Shown: positions 7,361 through 15,275 of the stretch, piece after piece | Position numbering within the stretch: position 1 is the first letter of the stretch | How the letters are laid out: each line of letters opens with the position of its first letter | DNA from: Rhodocyclaceae bacterium | Lineage (GTDB): Bacteria > Pseudomonadota > Gammaproteobacteria > Burkholderiales > Rhodocyclaceae | Assembly (NCBI GenBank): GCA_013426785.1 | Contig: JACDZI010000028.1 | Coordinates: 1-37,169, forward strand | Direction of reading: 5' to 3' | Length of the DNA: 37,169 bases | Program-made: the position numbers and the translations under genes | The notes under the pieces: generated by a model | What the model was told of the DNA's origin: nothing | Seen by the model: the letters and a program-made list of their open reading frames with translations, nothing else | The model's database searches: none

Positions 7361-9676
7361 GTGGCGTCAGAAAATATGAAATCCGTCCGTCAGGTCACGC
7401 TTTGCGTCCTGTTGTGGGGGATGTCGCTGACCGCTGCCGGTCAGATTTCCTTGCCAGGTTTGGCCGCTACGCAAAAATCGGCTGCGACCGGTAGCCTGCC
7501 GATTGCCGAAGAAAAGGCGCTCGCCGAGACCCAACTCGCTGAAACCGAACGCCAGCGTGAGCAGGCCAGAATAACAGCCGCAGAGACAACACCCGACGAT
7601 CCGCTGCATGCCACCGAACGCAAGCGCCTGCTCGATCGCTTGGTAACCTTGCAAGGCGACAAGCTGAAGCGGCTTGGCGATATTGCAGGCCAGCAGCAGG
7701 CAGAGGCACCACCGATTGACGCCAACCCGCTGGTGCAGCAACTTGGCCAAGCGCCACCATATTCGGCCTTGCATGTCGATGCGTTAAGGGACGAATACGA
7801 CGGACTGCGCGAGAAGCTGCAGGCGCTGCATCTGGGCCTGACGGCACGAGAAGGTGAAAAGCAGCAGAAGCTGGAACAGCTGCAACGGGCAAACGAGGTG
7901 GTGCGGCTGGCTGCCGACAGGCTGTCCGCTGCAAGGGGAGGCACAGCACTAGAGCGCGCCCGACGGCAGCAGGAACTGGCCGGCTTGCGCAAGCAGGTTG
8001 CCGAGGCAGAGCTGACTGTCCTGTCGGTGGAAGAGGAGTGGCTACGCCTGCAAAGCAGCACCCTGAAAACGCAAATCGACAGCCTTCACACGGTTATCGT
8101 CGATGTACTTCCGGCACAGCGCCTGTCGGCTCAAGAACTCGAGGACCAACGCAAGCGGATGAACACCCTGCGTGATGCGTTGACTGCGGAAATCGAGCGG
8201 GCCACGGCCCTCAACCAGCTCCACCTTGCAGAACAGGACAAGCTCGCCCGGAAAGCGGCGAGTGGCGACGAAAGGGCGATTATCCAACGCCGCAGCTTGC
8301 TCGAGCAGGCGTTGGAAACCGACAGCGCCCAGTTGCAAGGCCTGCGCGGGCTGCAACAGCTGGCGGAAGTAACAACGGATGCTTGGGGAAATCGCTTTGT
8401 CGTCCTGTCGTCGGAGGATGCGGAAAAGCGCCGCCTTGCCCTGCAGTCGCTGGAAAAAGTACACAGCGGGTTGGCCAATCGCAAGCGGCTGTCGCAGGAG
8501 ATGCGCGATGTCACGCGCGTGGCCATCCGCGAACACGAGAACCGCATTGCCAATCTGCAAGCCGGGTCGCCCGAATTGGAGCACGAGCGGGCATTGTTGG
8601 CCCTGTTGCTCAAGCGTGCCGACATCCATGAACGTGTCGAGCAGGCGGCCAGCCGCCTGGAACGTCAGTTGGCCCGCTGGCTGAGTGATGTGGCCGAGAA
8701 AGACAAGCAATCGCTGGCGAAGCATGCGGCTGCCCTGGGCGAGCACTCGCGCCTGTGGCTCACCCGCATCTGGAACTACGAGCTTTTTGCGGTCGAGGAT
8801 GTTTCGGAGGTCGATGGCCGGCGCGTGACGGTGAGCTACGGCGTCACGGTCGGCAAGAGCGTCGGTGCCCTGTTGCTGTTCCTGGCCGGCTACTGGCTGT
8901 TCTCGTATCTGGTGCGCAAGCTGCAGGACATGCTGATCCGTCGTTTCGGTATCGATCCGCAAGTGGCGCAAGTCATCCGGCGCTGGGTGATGATCATGCT
9001 GGCCGTGATGCTGATCATCTTCGTGCTCAATCTGGCGCGTATTCCACTGACGGCATTCGCCTTCCTTGGTGGCGCCCTGGCAATCGGCATCGGCTTCGGC
9101 ACGCAGACCATCATCAAGAATTTCATCAGCGGCATCATCATCCTCTTCGAGCGCAAGATTCGCGTCGGCGACATCATCGAACTGGGCGGAATGACCGGTC
9201 AAGTGACGGCGGTCGATCTGCGGGCGACGACGGTACGGGGCTTCAACGGCGTTGAAGCGCTGGTGCCAAATTCAAGTTTCCTGGAGAACCAGGTCGTCAA
9301 CTGGACGTATTCCAACCAGCAGATCCGGCGCGAGGTGCGCGTCGGGCTGGCCTATGGCAGCGACACGCGCAAGGCGGAAGCGTTATTGATCGAGGTCGCT
9401 GCCCGACACGCCGAAGTGCTCAAGGCACCGCCACCCGAAGTCTTCTTCGAGGATTTCGCCGACAGTTCGCTGCTGCTGGTGCTGGTTTATTGGGTGGAAC
9501 TCGCGCCCGGCCGGATGGCTCGTCGCATTGACAGCGACCTTCGACATGCGATTTATCAGGTACTCAACGAAGCAGGCATCTCGATCGCCTTCCCGCAAAG
9601 CGATGTACATCTGGATATGCAGCATCCGCTGCGGGTGGAGATGATTGCACCCGGACACAAGGAGACAAACAAGTGA
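7361..9676 (+). CDS. MscS-family mechanosensitive channel with long periplasmic coiled-coil domain (MscK-like)
   Basis: 771 residues from a GTG at 7361, which has GGAG nine bases upstream; an ATG at 7376 is possible but has no ribosome site. A signal peptide (VTLCVLLWGMSLTAAG) is followed by about 430 residues of helical, Glu/Gln/Arg/Leu-rich coiled coil. Helices near 495-520 and 540-565 come next, then the pore-lining helix with FAFLGGALAIGIGFGTQTIIKN. The MscS beta domain follows (RKIRVGDIIELGGMTGQV, VPNSSFLENQVVNW) and a mixed C-terminal domain. The pore glycine/alanine pattern is well kept. Such channels release solutes on hypo-osmotic shock. It lies behind the solute-binding gene, and its stop codon overlaps a GTG that opens an RRM-like remnant. 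Confidence 0.93.
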   Translation: MASENMKSVRQVTLCVLLWGMSLTAAGQISLPGLAATQKSAATGSLPIAEEKALAETQLAETERQREQARITAAETTPDDPLHATERKRLLDRLVTLQGDKLKRLGDIAGQQQAEAPPIDANPLVQQLGQAPPYSALHVDALRDEYDGLREKLQALHLGLTAREGEKQQKLEQLQRANEVVRLAADRLSAARGGTALERARRQQELAGLRKQVAEAELTVLSVEEEWLRLQSSTLKTQIDSLHTVIVDVLPAQRLSAQELEDQRKRMNTLRDALTAEIERATALNQLHLAEQDKLARKAASGDERAIIQRRSLLEQALETDSAQLQGLRGLQQLAEVTTDAWGNRFVVLSSEDAEKRRLALQSLEKVHSGLANRKRLSQEMRDVTRVAIREHENRIANLQAGSPELEHERALLALLLKRADIHERVEQAASRLERQLARWLSDVAEKDKQSLAKHAAALGEHSRLWLTRIWNYELFAVEDVSEVDGRRVTVSYGVTVGKSVGALLLFLAGYWLFSYLVRKLQDMLIRRFGIDPQVAQVIRRWVMIMLAVMLIIFVLNLARIPLTAFAFLGGALAIGIGFGTQTIIKNFISGIIILFERKIRVGDIIELGGMTGQVTAVDLRATTVRGFNGVEALVPNSSFLENQVVNWTYSNQQIRREVRVGLAYGSDTRKAEALLIEVAARHAEVLKAPPPEVFFEDFADSSLLLVLVYWVELAPGRMARRIDSDLRHAIYQVLNEAGISIAFPQSDVHLDMQHPLRVEMIAPGHKETNK

Positions 9677-9750
9677 AGATGTTGGTGACAGGCCTGCCGG
9701 CTGTATGCCCCCGAAGTGATGACGCGCTTGACGAACTCCTTGCCGGCTAA
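9673..9750 (+). pseudogene. Truncated copy of the RRM-like gene (25 codons)
   Basis: The GTG at 9673 overlaps the MscS stop codon (GTGA) and has AAGGAG eight bases upstream. It encodes VKMLVTGLPAVCPRSDDALDE, then LLAG and a stop. The first part matches MIKMLLTGLPVTAV of the 79-residue protein at 24812, which also starts with a GTG overlapping the previous stop. After about 10 residues the likeness fades and the frame soon closes, at the end of the DUF3313-like gene on the other strand. It is probably a decayed duplicate. The intact ribosome site means a short peptide could still be made. Confidence 0.6.
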
Positions 9751-10415
9751 TGGGGTAGGATGAACTGGGTGAAGCCTTCCTTGGCGTCTGTTGCCCAGGT
9801 GTCAATCGCCGGGCGCAAATGTTCCAGCGTGATCGGGGCATCGCCTTCGGGCAGGATTTCACCGATGCCCTTGCGCGAACCGGCAGCCAGCAGCTTGCCG
9901 GTCCGGGCATCGCGTAGCGTCCACTCGAAGGCGATTACCGCCTCCTTCGCCCGGGTACCGGCAGCCAGCTTGAAGGCCGAAAAAATCAGCGCAATCGGAA
10001 TCAGTTCCCGTGCCTGTAGCCCCTGGTTCTCTGCCGCTACCGCCGTAATGGCTGCAGAAAACCTCAAGGTGCGCGGTGCCGGACGATCGGCGAGAGGCAT
10101 GCGCTTGCCGATTTCGCTTTTGAGCAATTGCGTGATCGCCTTCGGTAGCTTGGCCAGCAACTGCCGGCTGACGTGTCCGTTCGGCTGCGGATTGGCCGGA
10201 AAGTAACGCACCGGATCGATGATGACATAAAAATAATCCTGCGGGTTCAATTCGGGATCATGCCAACGCTGGATGGTGACGCCGCTTGGCGAAGTTTGCG
10301 TTACCAGTCTTTCCCGGGTAACCGCATCGATCGGCGAGCTGACGGAATTGCCGGCAGAAACTGCGGTGGTACTCCACAAAAGAATGGCAAGACAGAAACC
10401 TGAAACACGCATCAT
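9747..10415 (-). CDS. DUF3313-like exported protein
   Basis: 222 residues with a signal peptide (ATG at 10415, GGGAG eight bases upstream). The core follows the DUF3313 pattern: FYVIIDPVRYFPANPQPNGHVS, then LRFSAAITAVAAENQGL, ELIPIALIFSAFKLAAGTRAKEAVIAFEWTLRDARTGKLLAAGSRKG. The family is usually lipoproteins of unknown role; here no lipobox Cys is seen, so it is probably a soluble periplasmic protein. The operator at 10478 is 63 bp upstream. Pieces of two paralogues survive at 13882-13920 and about 25606-25670. Its stop meets the RRM-like remnant tail to tail, overlapping by 4 bp. Confidence 0.75.
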   Translation of the reverse strand: MMRVSGFCLAILLWSTTAVSAGNSVSSPIDAVTRERLVTQTSPSGVTIQRWHDPELNPQDYFYVIIDPVRYFPANPQPNGHVSRQLLAKLPKAITQLLKSEIGKRMPLADRPAPRTLRFSAAITAVAAENQGLQARELIPIALIFSAFKLAAGTRAKEAVIAFEWTLRDARTGKLLAAGSRKGIGEILPEGDAPITLEHLRPAIDTWATDAKEGFTQFILPH

Positions 10416-10439
10416 GGATTGACTCCCTGCAATTGGGAG

Positions 10440-10490
10440 ATCTTACGCGGCTCACTTTCGTCCACATGCTTTTGTCTGCCCATTCTGGGC
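10440..10490 (-). promoter_or_regulatory. Palindromic operator 10478-10490 with promoter for the DUF3313-like gene
   Basis: GCCCA-TTC-TGGGC at 10478-10490. On the minus strand a poor -35-like CATGTG lies at 10463-10468 and a -10-like TAAGAT at 10440-10445, 17 bp apart. On the plus side, toward gltS, no -10 appears at the matching distance. TATAGT near 10545 may be a separate gltS promoter. Confidence 0.6.
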
Positions 10491-10619
10491 ATTTCTGAAT
10501 GAAGTAGCAGCAGTCAAAGCGCCGGAAATACACGTTGGCCGTTTATAGTCTGATGCCATGTGCGACCCCGTTCCAGTGCAGTAAGAACTGCTTCCACTGA
10601 TCACCTCTGGTGCTTTTGT

Positions 10620-11813
10620 ATGCTTACCCTCGATAGCTACGGCACGCTGGTTGCCGCCTCCATGGTGTTACTCGTTGGCCGCAGGCTGGTGAGTGCAATC
10701 CAGCTCTTGCGGGCTTACTCGATTCCCGAACCGGTTGTCGGTGGTCTGATCGTGGCGCTTGGACTTTACACTGCCAAGTCTTTCCTCGACTTCGAGGTGC
10801 GCTTCGACAGCACGCTGAACCCCACTCTGATGCTCGGTTTTTTTGCCAGCATCGGACTTAATGCAAACCTCGCCAGCCTGAAGCGCGGCGGCCGGCCGCT
10901 CCTGTTGCTGCTCGCGGTCGTTGTCGGTTTCCTCGTCACGCAAAACGTCTTGGGCGTGATCCTGGCGAACCTGCTCGGCTTGCCGTCGCTGATGGGCTTA
11001 CTGGCCGGTTCGATAACCCTTTCCGGTGGTCATGGCACAGGGGCTGCATGGGGTGCCGTCTTCAGCGATAAATATGGCATCACTTCGGCAACTGAAGTCG
11101 CCATCGCCTGCGCCACCTTCGGCTTGATACTTGGCGGCATCATCGGTGGCCCAGTGTCACACTATCTGGCCCGAAAGACACAGGATCAATCCCCCCATCA
11201 AACCACAGAACAGTTGGGGGCGTTCGAAGATCCTGGCACCACCCGCCGGATCACTGCGCCAGCGATGATAGAAACACTGGCCATGTTTTCAGTCTGCCTG
11301 CTGCTGGGCAATGAGATTTCGCGTGCGCTACAGGGGAGCCTGCTGGAACTGCCTGCCTTTGTCTGCGTGCTGTTCGTCGGTGTCATGTTGCGCAATATCT
11401 TGTCGACGCTGGGTGGCTACGAGGTTTTCGAACGCTGTGTTTCCGTACTTGGCAACGTCTCGCTGGCGTTGTTTCTGGCCATGGCCCTGATGTCGCTGCG
11501 GCTTTGGGAACTCGCTTCGCTGGCGCTGCCGATGTTCATCCTTCTCGGCGCTCAGGCACTGCTGATGACAGTCTGGGCAATTTTCATCACCTTCCGCGTC
11601 ATGGGCGCGAACTATGATGCCATGGTGATTGCCGCCGGTCATTGCGGTTTCGGGCTTGGTGCCACGCCGACTGCCATCGCCAACATGCAAGCAGTGACCG
11701 AACGCCGTGGCCATTCTCCGCTGGCATTCCTCATCGTGCCGATGGTAGGAGCCTTTTTCATCGATATCGCCAATGCGGTGATCATCAAGTTGTTTCTCGC
11801 TGTACTTACATAA
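10620..11813 (+). CDS. gltS: Sodium/glutamate symporter GltS (copy 1)
   Basis: 397 residues from the ATG at 10620, chosen because MLTLDSYGTLVAASMVLLVGR matches the usual GltS start; the open frame runs further upstream but without family likeness. About ten membrane helices are visible. Signature stretches are YSIPEPVVGGLI, FFASIGLNANLASLKRGG, LAGSITLSGGHGTGAAWG, and GHCGFGLGATPTAIANMQ near the end. It imports glutamate with sodium across the inner membrane. The ribosome site is weak. A clear paralogue is encoded at 15276-16475, and NhaA, which sets the sodium gradient, follows on the same strand after 66 bp. Confidence 0.95.
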   Translation: MLTLDSYGTLVAASMVLLVGRRLVSAIQLLRAYSIPEPVVGGLIVALGLYTAKSFLDFEVRFDSTLNPTLMLGFFASIGLNANLASLKRGGRPLLLLLAVVVGFLVTQNVLGVILANLLGLPSLMGLLAGSITLSGGHGTGAAWGAVFSDKYGITSATEVAIACATFGLILGGIIGGPVSHYLARKTQDQSPHQTTEQLGAFEDPGTTRRITAPAMIETLAMFSVCLLLGNEISRALQGSLLELPAFVCVLFVGVMLRNILSTLGGYEVFERCVSVLGNVSLALFLAMALMSLRLWELASLALPMFILLGAQALLMTVWAIFITFRVMGANYDAMVIAAGHCGFGLGATPTAIANMQAVTERRGHSPLAFLIVPMVGAFFIDIANAVIIKLFLAVLT

Positions 11814-11827
11814 GGCGACACCAGCGT

Positions 11828-11849
11828 GGCCAAAGGATATTTCTTGGCC
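11828..11849. promoter_or_regulatory. Inverted repeat between gltS and nhaA
   Basis: GGCCAA at 11828-11833 and TTGGCC at 11844-11849 form a perfect 6-bp inverted repeat with a 10-bp AT-rich spacer. It has no T-run, so it is more likely a protein site than a terminator. Its distance of 30 bp to the nhaA start would suit control of that gene. Confidence 0.3.
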
Positions 11850-11879
11850 TGCCACTTTGACCGGTATTTCTGAAATTAC

Positions 11880-13031
11880 ATGCCACTTGCCCTGACCCGT
11901 TCCTTCGTCGAGTTTTTCGAATCTGAAAAGGCCGGCGCCATCCTGCTGGTGGTCTGTACGCTGGTCTCGCTGGCCATCGCCAACTCGGCGATCGGGCCGG
12001 CCTACCTGCAATTCTGGCAGACCCCAGTGGCTGGACTGACCATCGAGCACTGGATCAACGACGCCCTGATGGCGGTGTTCTTTCTCCTCATCGGACTGGA
12101 ACTGGAACGGGAACTCTACGTCGGCGAACTGTCGAGCCTGCGTAATGCGCTGCTGCCCATCTTTGCTGCGATCGGCGGCATCGCGGTGCCCGCCGGCATC
12201 CACTACACCCTGAACGCTGGAACCCCGACACAGGCCGGTGCCGGGATTCCGATGGCCACCGACATCGCCTTCGCCTTGGGTGCGCTGGCGCTGCTGGGCA
12301 GCCGCGTGCCTGCATCACTCAAGGTCTTCCTCGCCGCCCTGGCGGTGATGGACGATCTCGGTGCCATCATCGTCATCGCCGTCTTCTACGCCACGAACTT
12401 TTCACTGGCCTACCTGCTCGGTGCGCTGGCCGTATTCCTCGTACTGGTGGCCACCAATCACTTTCGTATCATGCGGCTGCTGCCTTACCTGCTTAGCGGG
12501 GCGCTGATGTGGTTCCTCATGCTCAAGTCGGGCGTGCATGCCACCATCGCCGGCGTGTTACTCGCCTTCGCCATTCCCTTCAGCGGCAGGAACGGCAAGG
12601 AGGACTCGCCCTCGCACAAGATGGAACACCTGCTGCACAAGCCCGTCGCCTTCATCATCCTGCCGCTGTTTGCCCTGGCCAATACCGGGGTCGTGTTTGA
12701 TCCGCAATGGCAGGAAAGCCTCGCCAGCCCCAATAGCCTCGGCATACTCGGCGGCCTCGTGGTCGGCAAGCCACTCGGCATCTTCCTGCTCACCTATCTG
12801 GCAGTGAAAACGGGCCTATGCCGGCTGCCGGCCGATCTGGGCTGGCGGCATGTCATTGGCGTGGGATTCCTCGGCGGTATCGGCTTCACGATGTCGATCT
12901 TCATCACCAACCTCGCTTTCACCGGTGAAGCGGCTTTCATCAATGCATCGAAGATGGCCATCCTGATGGCCTCGCTGATGGCCGGCGTGGCCGGCATGCT
13001 CTGGCTGTTTCTCTCCAGCCGTAGCAAGTGA
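11880..13031 (+). CDS. nhaA: Na+/H+ antiporter NhaA
   Basis: 383 residues, the usual length. The family motifs are present: FFLLIGLELERELYVGEL, GIPMATDIAFALGALALLG with the ATDIAF aspartate, and LAVMDDLGAIIVIA with the two adjacent aspartates that bind Na+ and protons in E. coli NhaA (Asp163/Asp164). It expels Na+ in exchange for protons at the inner membrane, supporting salt and alkaline tolerance and the gradient used by GltS. No strong ribosome site precedes the ATG at 11880. The stop codon touches the first arm of an inverted pair of 24-bp repeats that can fold into a terminator-like hairpin. Confidence 0.97.
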   Translation: MPLALTRSFVEFFESEKAGAILLVVCTLVSLAIANSAIGPAYLQFWQTPVAGLTIEHWINDALMAVFFLLIGLELERELYVGELSSLRNALLPIFAAIGGIAVPAGIHYTLNAGTPTQAGAGIPMATDIAFALGALALLGSRVPASLKVFLAALAVMDDLGAIIVIAVFYATNFSLAYLLGALAVFLVLVATNHFRIMRLLPYLLSGALMWFLMLKSGVHATIAGVLLAFAIPFSGRNGKEDSPSHKMEHLLHKPVAFIILPLFALANTGVVFDPQWQESLASPNSLGILGGLVVGKPLGIFLLTYLAVKTGLCRLPADLGWRHVIGVGFLGGIGFTMSIFITNLAFTGEAAFINASKMAILMASLMAGVAGMLWLFLSSRSK

Positions 13032-13108
13032 AAAGTCGGCGCTGGCGGGACGGCGTTCCGGGATTCATGATCATATCTCGCAGTGCCGTCCCGCCAGCGC
13101 CGACTTTT
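13031..13108 (+). terminator. Inverted pair of the 24-bp repeat behind nhaA, terminator-like (copies 2 and 3)
   Basis: Copy 2 (plus orientation) is at 13031-13054 and copy 3 (minus orientation) at 13085-13108. They are perfect reverse complements over 24 bp with a 30-bp loop. The right arm ends in six T residues (13105-13110). The hairpin begins on the last base of the nhaA stop codon. It would form a strong stem in RNA and is placed where a terminator is expected. Confidence 0.75.
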
Positions 13109-13173
13109 TTATTGGCGAAAACGACGGATGGCTACAGCAATTTCGCGTCTGGCTTCGAGCAGCGCATGTTCTT

Positions 13174-13449
13174 GTGCGGCGATCAGTGCAGTTTGTTGTG
13201 ACGAATGATTCCGGATACAACTATTTCTGGCTGCACAAGCGGAACATGAATAAGTCGCTGCTCGGCTTCCGCATGGCGTCGTCGTTGCAGGACGAGGCGG
13301 CCGGCGTTCTGGACGTGGCCAACATTTCTTACGTCAAGAAGCCGAAGAAATTCCTCATCACCGTGGACCGCCAAATGGTCGAGGCGAACCAAGAGGTCTT
13401 CAAGTCAATCGCAGCACTGGTCAAAAAGACATGGGAATCTGACACATGA
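13174..13449 (+). pseudogene. Unrecognised, probably frameshifted gene fragment
   Basis: The frame from 13174 encodes SGYNYFWLHKRNMNKSLLGF, DVANISYVKKPKKFLITVDR and ALVKKTWES, which look like real protein. Its first residues do not. Just upstream, about 13116-13202 in another frame reads DGYSNFASGFEQRMFLCGDQ before a stop, and this also looks like protein. The simplest view is one gene broken by a frameshift near 13195-13210. If intact translation occurs, it could begin at the ATG at 13246. I do not recognise the family. It begins right behind the repeat pair after nhaA, which fits a disrupted gene. Confidence 0.4.
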
Positions 13450-13523
13450 CCGTTCGTAAGCCATGATGAAATCGGACTGGGTTGTCGTTGAGAATGAATT
13501 CCGCAAAATCAACTGGCCAGTCA

Positions 13524-13856
13524 TCAATCCTGGTTGTAACGAGCCCATTCGCTGGCTCTCGCCAATGAGCGACATTCATTCCGATCCAGACGTTTGCCGA
13601 GGAATTGGCCACGGCTGTAACTGTGTTCGCGGGCTCGAAGGGCTTCTCTTTTTTCTGGCCGCGACATGCCTTCAATCTCGCGATAAACCAGCCTACGCGC
13701 ATTCCTGAAGCGTGAGGCATTGTCCTCAAAGTGCTCATTGCAATATCTCATTGCGCCTGAAAATGCACCCAGACGACTGGGTGACTGAGCAGAAGCCACT
13801 GACGATGTTGATAAAACGAGTGTGATCAACAAACCCAAGCCAGGCAATAATTTCAT
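13524..13856 (-). CDS. Small exported protein of unknown function
   Basis: 110 residues. A signal peptide ends VASAQ. The mature part is helical and strongly basic with two Cys (MRYCNEHF and NECRSLA) that could pair. The middle is charged (EGMSRPEKREALRAREHSYSRG). The start has AAGGA nine bases upstream. It is the last of four small exported-protein genes on this strand (15113 down to 13524), which may form one transcript from the operator at 15181. A DUF3313 remnant lies just upstream. I cannot assign a function. Confidence 0.65.
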   Translation of the reverse strand: MKLLPGLGLLITLVLSTSSVASAQSPSRLGAFSGAMRYCNEHFEDNASRFRNARRLVYREIEGMSRPEKREALRAREHSYSRGQFLGKRLDRNECRSLARASEWARYNQD

Positions 13857-13881
13857 GTCAATTGTTCCTTAAAAAAACAGC

Positions 13882-13920
13882 TCAATGCGGGATGATGAAC
13901 TGGGTGAAGCCTGCCAAACG
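13882..13920 (-). pseudogene. Remnant of the 3' end of a DUF3313-like gene
   Basis: On the minus strand this reads QRLAGFTQFIIPH then stop, matching KEGFTQFILPH at the end of the protein at 9747-10415. The 19 bases at 13894-13912 are identical to 9759-9777. An in-frame stop lies just before it, so only the tail of the gene survives. Confidence 0.7.
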
Positions 13921-13957
13921 TTGCTAGGTTCGACTTCCCCGCTGCCCCTTCCGTCCG

Positions 13958-14320
13958 TCATTTGATAATTGCGAGATACTCAATATCAATCTCCGGACTT
14001 TGCAGAAAGTCCATCTCTATCTCGCCGCGAATCTGCACTTTCGTCTTCTCATTGATGGGATTCGTGGGGAAATACTTCTGATCAACTTCCACCCTGATCT
14101 CTGCTGTCCCATCGGAGAAGATGTATTTCTTCTTTCCCACCTGCTTGATGATGTGTCCCTCCAGAACGACTGGCGAATCATCAATCGGATTCTTCAGGAC
14201 GTCGGCAACTGACCGATATGTCGGCGCAGTTGATGGGCCAATGTACTGAGCAGAGGCCAAAGGACTATGCAGTGCAAATACACTCAACAGCATGAGAGAG
14301 AAACGGGTTCGTAAGCGCAT
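13958..14320 (-). CDS. YgiW/YdeI-type BOF-domain stress protein
   Basis: 120 residues from the ATG at 14320. An ATG at 14326 is also in frame, but GGAG is only one base from it and seven bases from 14320, so 14320 is the start. A signal peptide ends LASAQ, then the bacterial OB-fold: YIGPSTAPTYRSVADVLKNPIDDSPVVLEGHIIKQVG, KYIFSDGTAEIRVEVD, and KVQIRGEIEMDFLQSPEIDIEYL. This follows YgiW/YdeI (PF04076), periplasmic proteins linked to peroxide and other stress tolerance in enterics. It is 38 bp after the HdeA-like gene and probably in the same transcript. Confidence 0.88.
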   Translation of the reverse strand: MRLRTRFSLMLLSVFALHSPLASAQYIGPSTAPTYRSVADVLKNPIDDSPVVLEGHIIKQVGKKKYIFSDGTAEIRVEVDQKYFPTNPINEKTKVQIRGEIEMDFLQSPEIDIEYLAIIK

Positions 14321-14358
14321 GACCATGCTCCTTGAGTTGTAAAGGGAGAGGCCTTCCC

Positions 14359-14682
14359 CTATTTAGCCGTTGTTCTGATTTTTTCAAATACCATCAACAA
14401 TCGATCTCCAGGACGATCGATGCAATGATCGATTACCCGGTCGCTTGCAGCAGAGAGGGTAGGCGTATCCACTTGCAACTGCCCATGCTTGCCACTGACG
14501 AAACCATGAAAGTAAACAAGAGTGAACGATCGCTCTTCGCTACTGAGTCGCAACAAAGTCCGACAATCAACTTGATCGAGTCCGCCGCTGTCGGTTTTGT
14601 CGGCCGCCGCATTAGCGGAAGCAGCGCCACTCAGGCTACACACAAGCGTAAGCAGCAGTGCCGGCAACTGTTTCATGTTCAT
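14359..14682 (-). CDS. HdeA-family periplasmic protein
   Basis: 107 residues from the ATG at 14682, with AGGAG six to seven bases upstream; the open frame reaches 14739 but overlaps the previous gene without a ribosome site. A signal peptide ends ASANAA. The mature part has VDCRTLLRLSSEERSFTLVYFHGFVSG and VIDHCIDRPGDRLLMVFEKIR. The pair of Cys and the C(I/L)D-P-D pattern are typical of HdeA-type acid-stress proteins. It probably protects periplasmic proteins at low pH. The gene sits 32 bp after the glycine-zipper lipoprotein gene. A weaker relative is at 5570-5914. Confidence 0.8.
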   Translation of the reverse strand: MNMKQLPALLLTLVCSLSGAASANAAADKTDSGGLDQVDCRTLLRLSSEERSFTLVYFHGFVSGKHGQLQVDTPTLSAASDRVIDHCIDRPGDRLLMVFEKIRTTAK

Positions 14683-14714
14683 TTGATTCTCCTGTATAGA
14701 TAAGCTTGGCCTGA

Positions 14715-15113
14715 TCAGCGCCGGTAATTGTTCATGCAATTTTCGTAGGCACGCGAGTAAGCATAATTTCTCTCCTGGTTGTGACGGGCACCATTCGCAA
14801 TGGCGCCGATGCCTGCGCCCGCAATCGCGCCGCGTCGAGCCCCTCTTCGACCGCCGACGATCCTGCCAAATACCGCGCCTCCAACTGCTCCCGACACGGC
14901 ACCACCCACTACACCAGACCCAGGGGGGACGTAACGATCCGCCTGATTACGCGCGTAGTAGTCGCAATATGAGGCATCCGATCGCGGAGACTCGTAGCCC
15001 GATGAGGCTGAATAATCAGGTGGCGGAGGATAGTGCGGGTTCGCAGCGCAACCTGACACCAAGACAAGTCCAAGAACAGCAGAGAGCCAACCTGTAATTC
15101 GACGGATATTCAT
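14715..15113 (-). CDS. Glycine-zipper lipoprotein
   Basis: 132 residues. The signal sequence ends in a lipobox VSGC with Cys22. A Pro/Tyr/Ser-rich stretch and the motif YCDYYARNQADRYVPPGSG follow, then the glycine zipper (VVGGAVSGAVGGAVFGRIVGG, basic turn RRGARRG, AIAGAGIGAIANGA) and a C-terminal ENCMNNYRR. Cys in YCDYY and in ENCMN may pair. Such lipoproteins are often in the outer membrane and stress-induced. This is the first gene of a likely four-gene transcript. The operator at 15181 is 68 bp before the start. Confidence 0.85.
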   Translation of the reverse strand: MNIRRITGWLSAVLGLVLVSGCAANPHYPPPPDYSASSGYESPRSDASYCDYYARNQADRYVPPGSGVVGGAVSGAVGGAVFGRIVGGRRGARRGAIAGAGIGAIANGARHNQERNYAYSRAYENCMNNYRR

Positions 15114-15142
15114 TTGATTTCTCGATCCTGTGACGAGGACAC

Positions 15143-15193
15143 ATGCTAGTTCGAATCAAAACGCTTGCGAACCATGACGAGCCCATTCTGGGC
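15143..15193 (-). promoter_or_regulatory. Palindromic operator 15181-15193 with promoter for the glycine-zipper lipoprotein operon
   Basis: GCCCA-TTC-TGGGC at 15181-15193. Toward the lipoprotein gene there is TTCGCA at 15166-15171 and TAGCAT at 15143-15148, 17 bp apart. The -10 hexamer equals that of the plus-strand promoter at 6396. The other side leads only into the 3' end of gltS, and no matching promoter is seen there. Confidence 0.65.
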
Positions 15194-15275
15194 GCTAGTT
15201 GCTCCAGTGCAGGATCACCAATCCTGTTTTGCGCTTGAGTTCCCAATGGCTTGTGACTCGATGCCGTCAAAACTG

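Noticed and set aside
13544-13562. GAGCCCATTCGCTGGCTC resembling a damaged operator
   Set aside because: It encodes SEWARY in the small exported protein gene, and the half-site spacing is wrong.
13463-13708. 81-codon plus-strand ORF
   Set aside because: Mostly antisense to the exported protein gene at 13524-13856, which has a signal peptide and ribosome site; no support for coding on this strand.
14340-14362. Imperfect inverted repeat GGGAGAGGCCTTCCCC as a terminator between the HdeA and YgiW genes
   Set aside because: Weak stem, no T-run and a gap of only 38 bp; more likely no termination here.
15216-15236. Hairpin AGGAT-CACCA-ATCCT near the end of the second gltS
   Set aside because: The short T-run is on the wrong side for the minus-strand gene, and the stem is only five to six pairs.
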